DNA of 14,084 nt from CAZJOD01 sp964547525 (GCA_964547525.1 CAZJOD010000104.1:1-14084); one strand, 5' to 3'. Positions 6,400 through 13,759 are shown, counted from the first letter of the stretch. The notes: generated by a model not told the origin, from the sequence alone. A program made the numbers and translations.

Positions 6400-7161
6400 A
6401 TTAAAAAGAAAATCGGTATTACTTTCGGAGGAGGCGCTGCAAAAGGAATTGCTCATATAGGCGTCATTAAATGTCTACAAGAAAATAATATAGACTTTGA
6501 TTTTGTTACAGGAAATAGTGCAGGTAGTATCGCAGGGGCGCTTTATGCATACGGCTATACATGGAAGCAAATGTTGAATTTCATAAATCATGCTACCGGT
6601 AGGAAGACTTTCCGTTACAAGTATGTCTATAACTCAGCCACAATCGAAACATTTGTTGAAAAAGCCATAGGCAGATGTACGTTTAACGATTTAAAAAAGC
6701 CCTTTTGCTGTGTTGCTACAGATATAAAAACCGGCAAACTTGTGGTGCTAAACAGTGGAAAAGTTTCACGATCAGTTCGTGCCAGTTGCTCGATTCCGGG
6801 AATATATAAACCTACTCCCATCGGTGATATGCTTTTGGTAGACGGATGTATTCTAAACAGTATTCCTTCGGACATATGCAGGAACATGGGTTCGGATTAT
6901 GTAGTCAGTGTAGATTTAAATGCCGATAGGCGAAAAGGTACAACATCAAATTCTTTTATGGATGTAATTTTAACATCATTTAATTTAATGGTAGGTTATA
7001 ACGCATGGAAAGGTATTAACAATTCCGATTGTGTAATCTCTCCGGATTTAACAGGCTTTTCTTATCATAGTTTGGAGCGTATTAATGAATTGATAGAGCT
7101 GGGTGAAAGTGCCGCATATGAAAAATTACCAAGAATTAAGGAAATATATGATGGACTCTAA
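6400..7161 (+). CDS. Patatin-like phospholipase with a non-canonical AUU start
   Basis: A bacterial patatin-family serine hydrolase of about 253 residues, expected to cleave acyl esters of lipids. The oxyanion-hole motif GGGAAKG (10-16), the nucleophile motif GNSAG (Ser40) and the catalytic Asp148 in VDGC are all present, forming the Ser-Asp dyad. The third position of the usual DGG/DGA is Cys. The reading frame is open back to 6379 but has no ATG, GTG or TTG before the ATG at 6571. That ATG would remove the oxyanion hole and Ser40. AGGAG at 6385-6389 lies 10 nt before ATT at 6400, and the resulting N-terminus (M)KKKIGITFGGGAAKG is exactly where the family normally starts. An AUU start, or ATG mutated to ATT, is therefore inferred. 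No signal peptide. The stop overlaps the next gene, so the two are translationally coupled. Confidence 0.85.
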   Translation: MKKKIGITFGGGAAKGIAHIGVIKCLQENNIDFDFVTGNSAGSIAGALYAYGYTWKQMLNFINHATGRKTFRYKYVYNSATIETFVEKAIGRCTFNDLKKPFCCVATDIKTGKLVVLNSGKVSRSVRASCSIPGIYKPTPIGDMLLVDGCILNSIPSDICRNMGSDYVVSVDLNADRRKGTTSNSFMDVILTSFNLMVGYNAWKGINNSDCVISPDLTGFSYHSLERINELIELGESAAYEKLPRIKEIYDGL

Positions 7162-7639
7162 TAATAAATTTTTTAAATTTATAAAAAAATCATTTCATGA
7201 TGTTTTTAAATATTTTGCCGGACGGCTGTTAGCTTCTCTTATAATCGGCGTATGTGTATTCGCCGTATTAACAATAATCGGTACTCCTTTACCTTGGTTA
7301 TTCGGTTTGCTGGCAGGACTAGGAAACATTATACCTACAATAGGGCCAATAATAGTTTATGCTATATCCGCACTTATTCTGATATTTTTAGAACCTGTTC
7401 AGGTTCTTTACTTACTTTTTGTAACCGTCGGTTCGCAATTATTGGACGGTTTTGTTTTAAACCCGATTATAACAGGTAAGAGTACACAAATAAAACCTAT
7501 AATTGTTATAATTCTAATTATGGTCGGAGGAAGCATATTTGGCATCCCCGGAGTTCTTCTAGCCGTTCCCGCCGCAATTATTGTCAGAGTTTTTTACAGC
7601 GTCTTTATAAAAAATAAAGACATATCAGACAAAGAATAA
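7148..7639 (+). CDS. Half-length AI-2E/PerM-family membrane protein
   Basis: A 163-residue, very hydrophobic protein that matches the C-terminal half of the AI-2E family (YdbI/PerM/TqsA-like, usually about 350 residues). The typical stretch is GRLLASLIIGV, then LLAGLGNIIPTIGP (about 55-67), GSQLLDGFVLNPIITGKS (95-112) and FGIPGVLLAVPAAIIVRVFY (131-150). Four or five membrane segments are visible at about 27-47, 51-82, 86-105 and 116-150. The N-terminal half of the family is absent. AAGGAA at 7138-7143 precedes ATG-ATG at 7148/7151, so this looks like a true translation start and not a random break. The start overlaps the last codons of the patatin gene by 14 nt. A longer in-frame start at 7103 lacks a good ribosome site. 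Family members export small molecules, or may be Na+/H+ antiporters; function here is unknown, and the short form may be a relic. Confidence 0.75.
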   Translation: MMDSNNKFFKFIKKSFHDVFKYFAGRLLASLIIGVCVFAVLTIIGTPLPWLFGLLAGLGNIIPTIGPIIVYAISALILIFLEPVQVLYLLFVTVGSQLLDGFVLNPIITGKSTQIKPIIVIILIMVGGSIFGIPGVLLAVPAAIIVRVFYSVFIKNKDISDKE

Positions 7640-7677
7640 ATTTATAAATAACATAAACAATTAAACTATAACAATAT

Positions 7678-7708
7678 GGCCCGGGGACACTCGATGCGTC
7701 CACGGGTC
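7678..7708 (+). terminator. Terminator of the patatin operon
   Basis: A G+C-rich stem (7678-7690 with 7696-7708, eleven of thirteen positions paired including one G-U) closes a 5-nt loop, 38 nt after the AI-2E-type gene. TAATTTGTTTTA follows on the plus strand. It sits between convergent genes and may also stop the M24-like transcript, though the minus side has no T-run. Confidence 0.65.
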
Positions 7709-7722
7709 TAATTTGTTTTATA

Positions 7723-9105
7723 TCATTTTAATGTGAAAATCTTTTTAGGATTTAAAAAGTATGGAGGTATCAATCCGCATGTGTCAGCTAACGGTAAAAC
7801 ATCATCATGTAGATCTATACCAAGGACATCTTTCATAAATTTACGCCTTAACATGCAGCGGTTATAACAGTCAGGATAGCTTGTTTTAAGCTCGAATCTT
7901 AAATTGTCATCAGCTATTACATAGCCGTCTTCCATTCTTGACGATCCGTATACCGTATTCGAAGGTATAATATCACATTGTAAATACATACCGCTATGCA
8001 ATTTAATATCCGATCCTCTATAGACCGGTGCACTTAACCACTCGTCAACATGTATCAAATGTCCGGGGTTTAAGAATATTCCAAATTTGTCGTACGGCAA
8101 CCTGTCGAAAATTATATTTGCAAGCTCATTTCCGGTAATACCTACTTTTAAAGCTGACAACCACCCGCATACTGCTAAAAAGTACGGTCCCGCAAATTGA
8201 TCCACATATTCGGCGGCTTCCGACGGAAGGTCCCTTTCATCTTTTGCTATCCAACCTGCTCTGCAGATGTTACTGCCCCAATAGGATACATTAAGAGCAA
8301 GAGATGTTCCTTTTTCCATTTTTCTTCCTGCCGGACTACTTAAGCTTTTTTCTTTAAGGTAGCCGGGAACCACTGTGGTATGGCAAGCAAAAGGAGTGCC
8401 ATTATATTCCGACAACTTGACCATGTCATAATCGGACATACCGGCTTTCATTCCAAACAACATGTTTTTTACACCTTTAGCAGATATATAGTTCGAATAC
8501 TCAAATTGTGCTATTTCATCCGCGTTACAAAATGTTCTCAAACCGTAATCCGAATCCATAAATATATCCGTAGCATTAACGATGTTATTTCCGCAAAGCT
8601 TACGTATCGAGTCGGCTATATACGAAGGTATATCCAACATAGATTCATCTTCATAATAATATTTTATGCCTACGGTACCAACTTTTGACCTTCCGGAAAT
8701 ACCTGCGTCATAGAAGATATGCTGTAAAGGTCTTGAAGCGTCTCTCGGTTGATTCATTAAAGAGAAATTTTGATATCTTTCATATTCCAACCAACCGTTT
8801 TCATATAAAGGACTTATACCTAAATAACCTTCACACTCATTCCCGACAATTAATAAAGGTTTTTTATCCAAGCTTATAACCAAGGCGGCTTCTTCAAATC
8901 TCGGATCAAATCCTGTTACCCAAAACATATTGTAAAAGTGTTCACGATCAGCATAGATAACTATATGAGTTAAAGCTTTTTCCAACATCCTTTTGCGAAT
9001 ATCTTCCAGCCTCTTCATATATGTTTCAAAACTAAGAGGCGCAATAGGCTGAAAAGGTTCTCCAAAATTAGGCCAATCAATTTCTTTTAAATAAAAATTT
9101 GTCAT
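7723..9105 (-). CDS. Creatinase/M24 (aminopeptidase P-like) fold protein, probably not a metallopeptidase
   Basis: A 460-residue protein with the two-domain layout of the M24 family. It has a creatinase-type N-terminal domain (about 25-180, with the segment MFWVTGFDPRFEEAALVI) and a C-terminal pita-bread domain (about 200-430). Alignment by eye puts the five metal ligands of M24 peptidases at Asn272 (for Asp), Asn279 (for Asp), His349 in NPGHLIH, Asp378 (for Glu) and Glu392 in RMEDGYVI. The two bridging Asp residues are lost, so a metal-dependent peptidase is unlikely; creatinase itself works without metal. Substrate unknown. ATG at 9105 is chosen because GAAGGAG lies about 6 nt upstream; a GTG at 9153 would extend it by 16 residues but has no such site. 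It is second in an operon with the GH172-type gene (50-nt gap), so a role in handling a sugar-linked or amine-containing compound is possible. Confidence 0.8.
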   Translation of the reverse strand: MTNFYLKEIDWPNFGEPFQPIAPLSFETYMKRLEDIRKRMLEKALTHIVIYADREHFYNMFWVTGFDPRFEEAALVISLDKKPLLIVGNECEGYLGISPLYENGWLEYERYQNFSLMNQPRDASRPLQHIFYDAGISGRSKVGTVGIKYYYEDESMLDIPSYIADSIRKLCGNNIVNATDIFMDSDYGLRTFCNADEIAQFEYSNYISAKGVKNMLFGMKAGMSDYDMVKLSEYNGTPFACHTTVVPGYLKEKSLSSPAGRKMEKGTSLALNVSYWGSNICRAGWIAKDERDLPSEAAEYVDQFAGPYFLAVCGWLSALKVGITGNELANIIFDRLPYDKFGIFLNPGHLIHVDEWLSAPVYRGSDIKLHSGMYLQCDIIPSNTVYGSSRMEDGYVIADDNLRFELKTSYPDCYNRCMLRRKFMKDVLGIDLHDDVLPLADTCGLIPPYFLNPKKIFTLK

Positions 9106-9155
9106 TAAATTCTCCTTCAAATATTTTAAAATAGTAGTATCAGAGGAAAACACAA

Positions 9156-10232
9156 TTAAATTATTTCCAATTCATCCTTACCCAAAAGCTCGGGAAATTT
9201 TTTAAACGGAAGAGTCTGGTACCAATAAGCCACAGAAGCTATATCGTCTTGTAAAGGTAAATAACGACCTCCACTACGCCATCCCAACGCTTGGATAGTA
9301 ACTTTTAATTTTTCATCAAATCTGATAGGGTCACAAATATGCCACCGATATAACCCGAATCTAGTCTGTGATTTATACAGCCCGTCCGGTCTTATCACTT
9401 GATGGAGCCCGGAATACGGAGTAGTAAACTCAACATACCTATGATCAACATCAAAATCATATGAGCCACAAAAGTAATCTTCAGTACCCGTACCACAAAT
9501 TGTGGGGAATTCTTTGTCATCATCAATGAAAAATTTTATTTCACCTTCGCCCCACCAACCGTTGTTATTTACTCCCCAAGCCATATATGTTCCTACATAA
9601 TGGCCTTTGCCTTCTATATTATCTACTATTGTATAAACGTCTTTATATGGCAAAGGATTTACACGTCTGAACTGTGCATGAAAATAACCGGTATCGGAGG
9701 GCACATCGGTTAATGTATAATCCACCTGATAATATAAGACCTTTTCATCGTTTCCTATGTTTGTCATTGTCATCTTGCAATGTTTGGCAAAAGGCATTAC
9801 CCAATAACAATTTAACCCCGATCTGGGATTACAACATATAGCCAGCGAAGAAAGCTGAGCATAATCTTGCCATGCATTAGCAAAGAAATCACCTGCCGGG
9901 CACTCTACAGACGGATTATCATTACCATCCCAGTATATTCTTAATATTAATTCTCTCCAAGCTCCGGTTGGTGTCATCCAGATATGTTGAATCGCTCCGG
10001 GACCTTGTATGTCAGCCATAACAAACGTCTCTCCACCTTTGATCCGGGTATATGGATTTACTTTCCATCCTTGGCCTAAATCTCTAGCCGCATTAGAAGC
10101 TACGCCTTCTTTTGCCATTCCGGCTTTTCCTTTTTCACCTGTGGGATTTTCAGCACTTATAGATCTTGTTACCGCATTTGATAATGTAGGTAAAGTTCCC
10201 ATGTTCATATTCAATCCGTTAAAACTATACAT
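9156..10232 (-). CDS. DUF2961 / GH172-family glycoside hydrolase
   Basis: A 358-residue cytoplasmic protein with hallmarks of DUF2961: GPGAIQHIWMTP (77-88), LRIYWDGNDNPSVECPAGDFFANA (97-120), CYWVMPFAKHCKMTMTN, VDYTLTD, GHYVGTYMAWGVNNNGWWGEGE (210-231) and the strongly conserved GTGTEDYF (247-254). This family is now classed as GH172. Studied members act on alpha-D-fructofuranosides (difructose dianhydride) or D-arabinofuranosides, with two Glu as catalytic pair. Here Glu251 and Glu229 or Glu231 are the natural candidates, but that mapping is mine. No signal peptide, so it acts on imported sugars. GGAGGG stands about 10 nt before the ATG. First gene of a two-gene operon with the M24-like protein, from the promoter at 10274-10302. 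Confidence 0.88.
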   Translation of the reverse strand: MYSFNGLNMNMGTLPTLSNAVTRSISAENPTGEKGKAGMAKEGVASNAARDLGQGWKVNPYTRIKGGETFVMADIQGPGAIQHIWMTPTGAWRELILRIYWDGNDNPSVECPAGDFFANAWQDYAQLSSLAICCNPRSGLNCYWVMPFAKHCKMTMTNIGNDEKVLYYQVDYTLTDVPSDTGYFHAQFRRVNPLPYKDVYTIVDNIEGKGHYVGTYMAWGVNNNGWWGEGEIKFFIDDDKEFPTICGTGTEDYFCGSYDFDVDHRYVEFTTPYSGLHQVIRPDGLYKSQTRFGLYRWHICDPIRFDEKLKVTIQALGWRSGGRYLPLQDDIASVAYWYQTLPFKKFPELLGKDELEII

Positions 10233-10273
10233 AAATATCCCTCCAACGTTTAATTATGCATTTATTATATCAT

Positions 10274-10302
10274 AGTATACTTTGAAAAATTCTTTTTAAC
10301 AA
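10274..10302 (-). promoter_or_regulatory. Promoter of the GH172/M24-like operon
   Basis: On the minus strand TTGTTA (10302-10297), a 17-nt spacer and TATACT (10279-10274) make a good sigma-A promoter, with a leader of about 35 nt. Copy 2 of the ~132-bp repeat begins 15 bp upstream of the -35 box, where activators commonly bind. Confidence 0.65.
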
Positions 10303-10316
10303 TATGATTCTACTAC

Positions 10317-10450
10317 AAAAACTTTGTTTTATAACAATAAACGAACTAATATTAAACCAAAGGACCCTATGCTACGACCTTGTAAATCCAAACCAAACCG
10401 GATTGACTTCAATGCTGTTTCACAGTAAGTGAATTATTGCAGTAAAACCA
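10317..10450. repeat. Dispersed ~132-bp repeat, copy 2
   Basis: Direct-orientation partner of 6161-6292. Shared exact blocks are AAATCCAAACCAAACC, TTCACAGTAAGTG, TTCAATGC, AACCAAAG and ACGAAC. It fills the space between the GH172 promoter and the 3' end of the Spo0A-like gene (stop at 10467). Here the TTCACAGTAAGTG block extends into a perfect inverted repeat TTCAC-N5-GTGAA (10419-10433), which copy 1 has only in part. Confidence 0.75.
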
Positions 10451-10466
10451 CAATATACTTTTGGAA

Positions 10467-11303
10467 TTATTGTCTGAGATATTTATGAAGCCCTTTTTCC
10501 CGGAGTATGAATTCCATTTTAGAGGCCAATACCGATATGGCTTCTGCATTTTTTACTCTTATTCTGTCTTCAAATCCTTTACCGAAAATTTTTACTCTTT
10601 CTTCGTGTGAACCCTTTTCCCAGGATAAATCGATGGAATGTCTTATAGCTCTCTCAACATTAGCCCTGGATGTAAAAAATTTACCGGCTATTATAGGGTA
10701 AATCTCTTTAGTTATCGATGTAATTGATTCATCATCTTTAAGTACCAATAAAATAGCTTCTCTGATAAATTTAAAACCTTTAATGTTTGACGGAATACCT
10801 ATCTGATATAAAACCTTTGTAATTTCCTGCTCAATGAAATATACCGGGTCTACTTTTTTATTAGCGGAAATGGTTACGGCTTTTTTACTTTCATAACTCA
10901 AAGAATCCTCATTAATACCGGTATCAAATATTCTTTTTCCGGCTACCATCTTAATTCTTTTATATAGTAATTCGGGATTAAAAGGCTTTACCACATAGTA
11001 TTTTGCATCTAATTTAAAAGCTTCTTCCGCTACTCTCGAAAATCCTGCAAGTGATATAATTATAAATGACGGTGAGTCTTCTTTATTTTGGTATCTTTTT
11101 AGAATCTCAAGCCCGTCGATATAAGGTAATATCAATTCCATAACAACTACATCCGGCTTGTATTCATCTATCATTTTACAAGCACTTTCACCGTCTCGTG
11201 CAATTGCCACTATAACCATATCGTCTTTATATGAAATATAATCCCGGATTAATGCTGTTGAATCTTTATTTTCATCTGCAATTAGCAAACGTAATCTTTC
11301 CAT
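10467..11303 (-). CDS. Spo0A-family response regulator with Glu at the phospho-acceptor site
   Basis: A 278-residue protein with a receiver domain (1-118), a linker (about 119-150) and a Spo0A C-terminal DNA-binding domain (about 155-272). The C-terminal part reads IPSNIKGFKFIREAI, ITKEIYPIIAGKF and SRANVERAIRHSID, closely matching B. subtilis Spo0A (VPAHIKGYLYLREAI, VERAIRHAIE). In the receiver, Asp10/Glu11 and Lys106 are kept, Ser84 is present, but the residue aligned with Asp56 is Glu56 (VVVMELILPYIDG). Glu cannot form the normal acyl-phosphate and may mimic it. It is not next to spoIVB, where the main spo0A usually lies, so a paralogue is more likely. Spo0A binds 0A boxes (TGTCGAA-like) to control entry into sporulation. 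GGGGAG lies 10 nt before ATG. It follows parC but has its own consensus promoter. Confidence 0.88.
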   Translation of the reverse strand: MERLRLLIADENKDSTALIRDYISYKDDMVIVAIARDGESACKMIDEYKPDVVVMELILPYIDGLEILKRYQNKEDSPSFIIISLAGFSRVAEEAFKLDAKYYVVKPFNPELLYKRIKMVAGKRIFDTGINEDSLSYESKKAVTISANKKVDPVYFIEQEITKVLYQIGIPSNIKGFKFIREAILLVLKDDESITSITKEIYPIIAGKFFTSRANVERAIRHSIDLSWEKGSHEERVKIFGKGFEDRIRVKNAEAISVLASKMEFILREKGLHKYLRQ

Positions 11304-11371
11304 AGCATATCATCTCCCCTTTTCCTTAAGATTGAAAAGTTTTAACTTTTGTAAAAGCATTAAAGAATACT

Positions 11372-11408
11372 TGGTTCTACTGTAATAAGATTTTTTGCAG
11401 TAGAACCA
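11372..11408 (-). promoter_or_regulatory. Stem-loop in the leader of the Spo0A-like gene
   Basis: TGGTTCTACTG (11372-11382) and CAGTAGAACCA (11398-11408) form a perfect 11-bp stem with a 15-nt loop. It lies about 25-60 nt downstream of the expected transcription start of the Spo0A-like gene. Neither strand shows a T-run after the stem, so it is not a standard terminator. A second small inverted repeat, AAAAGTT-TT-AACTTTT, lies nearer the gene at about 11335-11350. Possible roles are mRNA stability or a protein-binding site. Confidence 0.5.
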
Positions 11409-11432
11409 TAATTACTATTAATGATTAATTAT

Positions 11433-11461
11433 ATTATATCTCTAGAAAATAATGTTGTCAA
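11433..11461 (-). promoter_or_regulatory. Consensus sigma-A promoter of the Spo0A-like gene
   Basis: On the minus strand TTGACA (11461-11456), exactly 17 nt, and TATAAT (11438-11433) match the sigma-A consensus at all 12 positions. Transcription would start near 11426, leaving a leader of about 120 nt that holds the stem-loop at 11372-11408. Such a promoter predicts strong vegetative expression unless repressed. The 117 nt between it and the parC stop shows no clear terminator for parC. Confidence 0.8.
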
Positions 11462-11578
11462 ACAATTTAGTGATATAATATTAAATTTAGGAAAGATTTC
11501 CTCAATCCATAGGAGAAAAAAGTTAAATAAGGTATTACGAAAAATTGTATAATATCATTAGTGCCATCGTGTATTTTA

Positions 11579-13759
11579 TTAATCTTCAAATAATTTTAGT
11601 TGTTTATCGTAATCTTCGTCACGTAAAAATTTTCCTGCAGCGGGTATCCCTTTTGTTCTATAATAGTCGAAGTTTTTTATACCGGATTCATTGGGAGTAC
11701 ATATTTTATTTATTTTATCATTTTTTCTCATCTTCATTACCTGCACTCCTGTGGTTTGCCGTGTTGTCTTTATACTTATATCTTCTGTTTTAAAAAATAC
11801 CACTTTGTTCATTTCACTTATTAATACATATTCCGAATCCTCTGATAAATGAATAATTGATACAACCGGACTTTTATCATAATAAGCATTTGTTAGCTTC
11901 TTTCGATTTGTTTTAGTGTAATATGCTTCTAGTGTTACTTTGGCAATTTTTCCATTTTCATATACAATTAAAACATTACCTGAGTAATTATCAGTTACTG
12001 TTATTGATATGATTTTCTCTTTTTCTTCTAATTCCAACAAATTAGGCATATATGATCCTAGCTCCGAAGCTTTGTTATCATTTAAATCATACATTCTCAT
12101 TTTGTAAACCCGGCATTGATTTGAAAAAAACAATATGTCGGTTTTATTATTACTGTCTATCGTGTAAACTATTTTATCTTTTTCTTTTAGTTTATGCTCA
12201 GGATTTGACCTTAATGAAGTTAAAGGTATTTTCTTTAAATAACCGTCTTTTGTTGCAAATAACTTCAGATTGTAGTCTTCAATAAAGGTTTCCTTTGTAA
12301 AGGTCTCCTTTTCATCTAATTCAAGGATTTCAGTCCTTCTGTCCCGTCCGAATTTTTTTATAATATCTTTTAATTGTGATACGATAATATTACGTATCTT
12401 TTTCTCGCTTTTTAACGTTTCTTCCAAGTCGTTAATACCTGTTTTAAGTTTACCTATCTCATTAACACGATTTAGTATATACTCTTTGTTTAAATTTCTA
12501 AGACGAATTTCAGCAATATATTCGGCTTGTATACGGTCGATTTGGAAACCCGCCATTAAATTTGGTATTACGTCAGACTCCTTTTCAGTGTTCCTTATGA
12601 TTTTTACAGCTTTATCAATATCCAACAAAATCTTTTCCAAACCAAGTAGTAAATGAAGTTTATCCTTCATATTGCTCGAATCATAAGTCAATTGACGTTT
12701 AATACTCTCGATACGAAAAGCAATCCATTCATCCAATATCCCTTTAATGCTCATTAAGTCAGGAGTGTTACCGATTATCATGGTAAAATTACAACTGAAA
12801 GTGTCCTCTAAAGGTGTCATTCGAAACAACTTATTCATTAGTAATTCATAATCTGTATTTTTCTTAACATCAATAGTTATTTTTAAACCGTTTAAATCGG
12901 TTTCATCTCTAACATCTGTTATATCTTTTACCTTATTGGATTTTACCAAACCGGCTATAGCGTCAATTATAGCTTCGGCTGTTGTTGTATAAGGTATTTC
13001 GTAAATTTCAATCATACCGTTTTTCTTATCAATGTTATACTTTGATCGTACTTTAAAGCTTCCTTGTCCTGTATTATAAATATCAATCAACTGTTTTTGA
13101 TCATAGATAATATATCCCCCGGTAGAAAAATCCGGTGCAATCAGATGGTCTGCAATATTTATATTCGGGTTTTTTATATATTCTATAGTAGTATTACATA
13201 CTTCTCTAAGATTGAAGCTGCAAAACCTACTAGCCATTCCAACGGCTATACCTTGGCTTGCATTAATTAAAATATTTGGGAAAGCACTCGGTAATAATAA
13301 CGGTTCTTTCATTGTACCGTCATAATTATCAATAAAATCTATGGTATCTTTGTCAATATCTCGAAACATTTCTTCACAAAGAGCGTCAAGTTTAACCTCG
13401 GTATATCTGGCTGCAGCAAATGCCATATCTCTGGAAAATACTTTTCCCATATTTCCTTTTGAATCAATAAAAGGATGCAATAAAGATTCATTACCTCTTG
13501 TCATTCTTACCATTGTTTCATAGATAGCCAAATCGCCGTGAGGGTGTAATTTCATAGTCTGACCCGCTACGTTAGCCGATTTAGTCCTAGGGCCTTTAAG
13601 AAGACCCATTTTATACATAGTATATAAAATCTTCCTTTGAGAAGGTTTTAATCCGTCTATTTCAGGCAATGCTCTTGAGATGATAACACTCATAGCATAG
13701 GGCATGTAATTTGTTTCTAGTGTATCATAAATGTATTGTGTTCTAATATTCTTATCCAT
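11579..13759 (-). CDS. parC: Type IIA DNA topoisomerase subunit A (topoisomerase IV ParC-type)
   Basis: A 726-residue DNA cleavage/rejoining subunit. It opens with YIYDTLETNYMPYAMSVIISRALPEIDGLKP, the GyrA/ParC signature. The winged-helix domain has the quinolone-determining stretch HPHGDLAIYET (72-82) and the catalytic Arg118-Tyr119 in FAAARYTEVKL. The tower and coiled-coil region runs to about 480, followed by a beta-pinwheel C-terminal domain (about 490-715). The GyrA box (QRRGGKG-like) is not seen in the pinwheel, which favours ParC over GyrA. At the position of E. coli GyrA Ser83 there is Leu77; Glu81 matches Asp87. It follows parE by 13 nt with GGAGG inside the gap, so the two subunits are made from one transcript. 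The heterotetramer unlinks daughter chromosomes. The sequence type resembles the clostridial second topoisomerase. Confidence 0.92.
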   Translation of the reverse strand: MDKNIRTQYIYDTLETNYMPYAMSVIISRALPEIDGLKPSQRKILYTMYKMGLLKGPRTKSANVAGQTMKLHPHGDLAIYETMVRMTRGNESLLHPFIDSKGNMGKVFSRDMAFAAARYTEVKLDALCEEMFRDIDKDTIDFIDNYDGTMKEPLLLPSAFPNILINASQGIAVGMASRFCSFNLREVCNTTIEYIKNPNINIADHLIAPDFSTGGYIIYDQKQLIDIYNTGQGSFKVRSKYNIDKKNGMIEIYEIPYTTTAEAIIDAIAGLVKSNKVKDITDVRDETDLNGLKITIDVKKNTDYELLMNKLFRMTPLEDTFSCNFTMIIGNTPDLMSIKGILDEWIAFRIESIKRQLTYDSSNMKDKLHLLLGLEKILLDIDKAVKIIRNTEKESDVIPNLMAGFQIDRIQAEYIAEIRLRNLNKEYILNRVNEIGKLKTGINDLEETLKSEKKIRNIIVSQLKDIIKKFGRDRRTEILELDEKETFTKETFIEDYNLKLFATKDGYLKKIPLTSLRSNPEHKLKEKDKIVYTIDSNNKTDILFFSNQCRVYKMRMYDLNDNKASELGSYMPNLLELEEKEKIISITVTDNYSGNVLIVYENGKIAKVTLEAYYTKTNRKKLTNAYYDKSPVVSIIHLSEDSEYVLISEMNKVVFFKTEDISIKTTRQTTGVQVMKMRKNDKINKICTPNESGIKNFDYYRTKGIPAAGKFLRDEDYDKQLKLFED

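Noticed and set aside
6627..6887. 86-codon minus-strand frame inside the patatin gene
   Set aside because: It is a shadow of the patatin frame, which carries the complete Ser-Asp dyad motifs; no promoter or ribosome site.
7103..7147. Longer start for the AI-2E-type protein at 7103
   Set aside because: It has no good ribosome site and would overlap the patatin gene by 59 nt; the extra residues do not match the family.
8380..8879. Plus-strand frames of 102 and 64 codons inside the M24-like gene
   Set aside because: Their compositions are typical of antisense shadows, with no family resemblance and no start signals.
9106..9153. GTG start at 9153 for the M24-like protein
   Set aside because: ATG at 9105 has an excellent GAAGGAG just upstream, and that site would lie inside the coding sequence if GTG were used.
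11372..11408. Third copy of the ~132-bp repeat at the leader stem-loop (shared GCAGT and AACC words)
   Set aside because: Resemblance is limited to a few short words around a hairpin, and the diagnostic blocks AAATCCAAACCAAACC and TTCACAGTAAGTG are absent.
11579..13759. Calling the subunit A gene gyrA
   Set aside because: It has no recognisable GyrA box in the C-terminal domain and is placed directly after a ParE-type subunit B gene; ParC is the better fit, though the families grade into each other.
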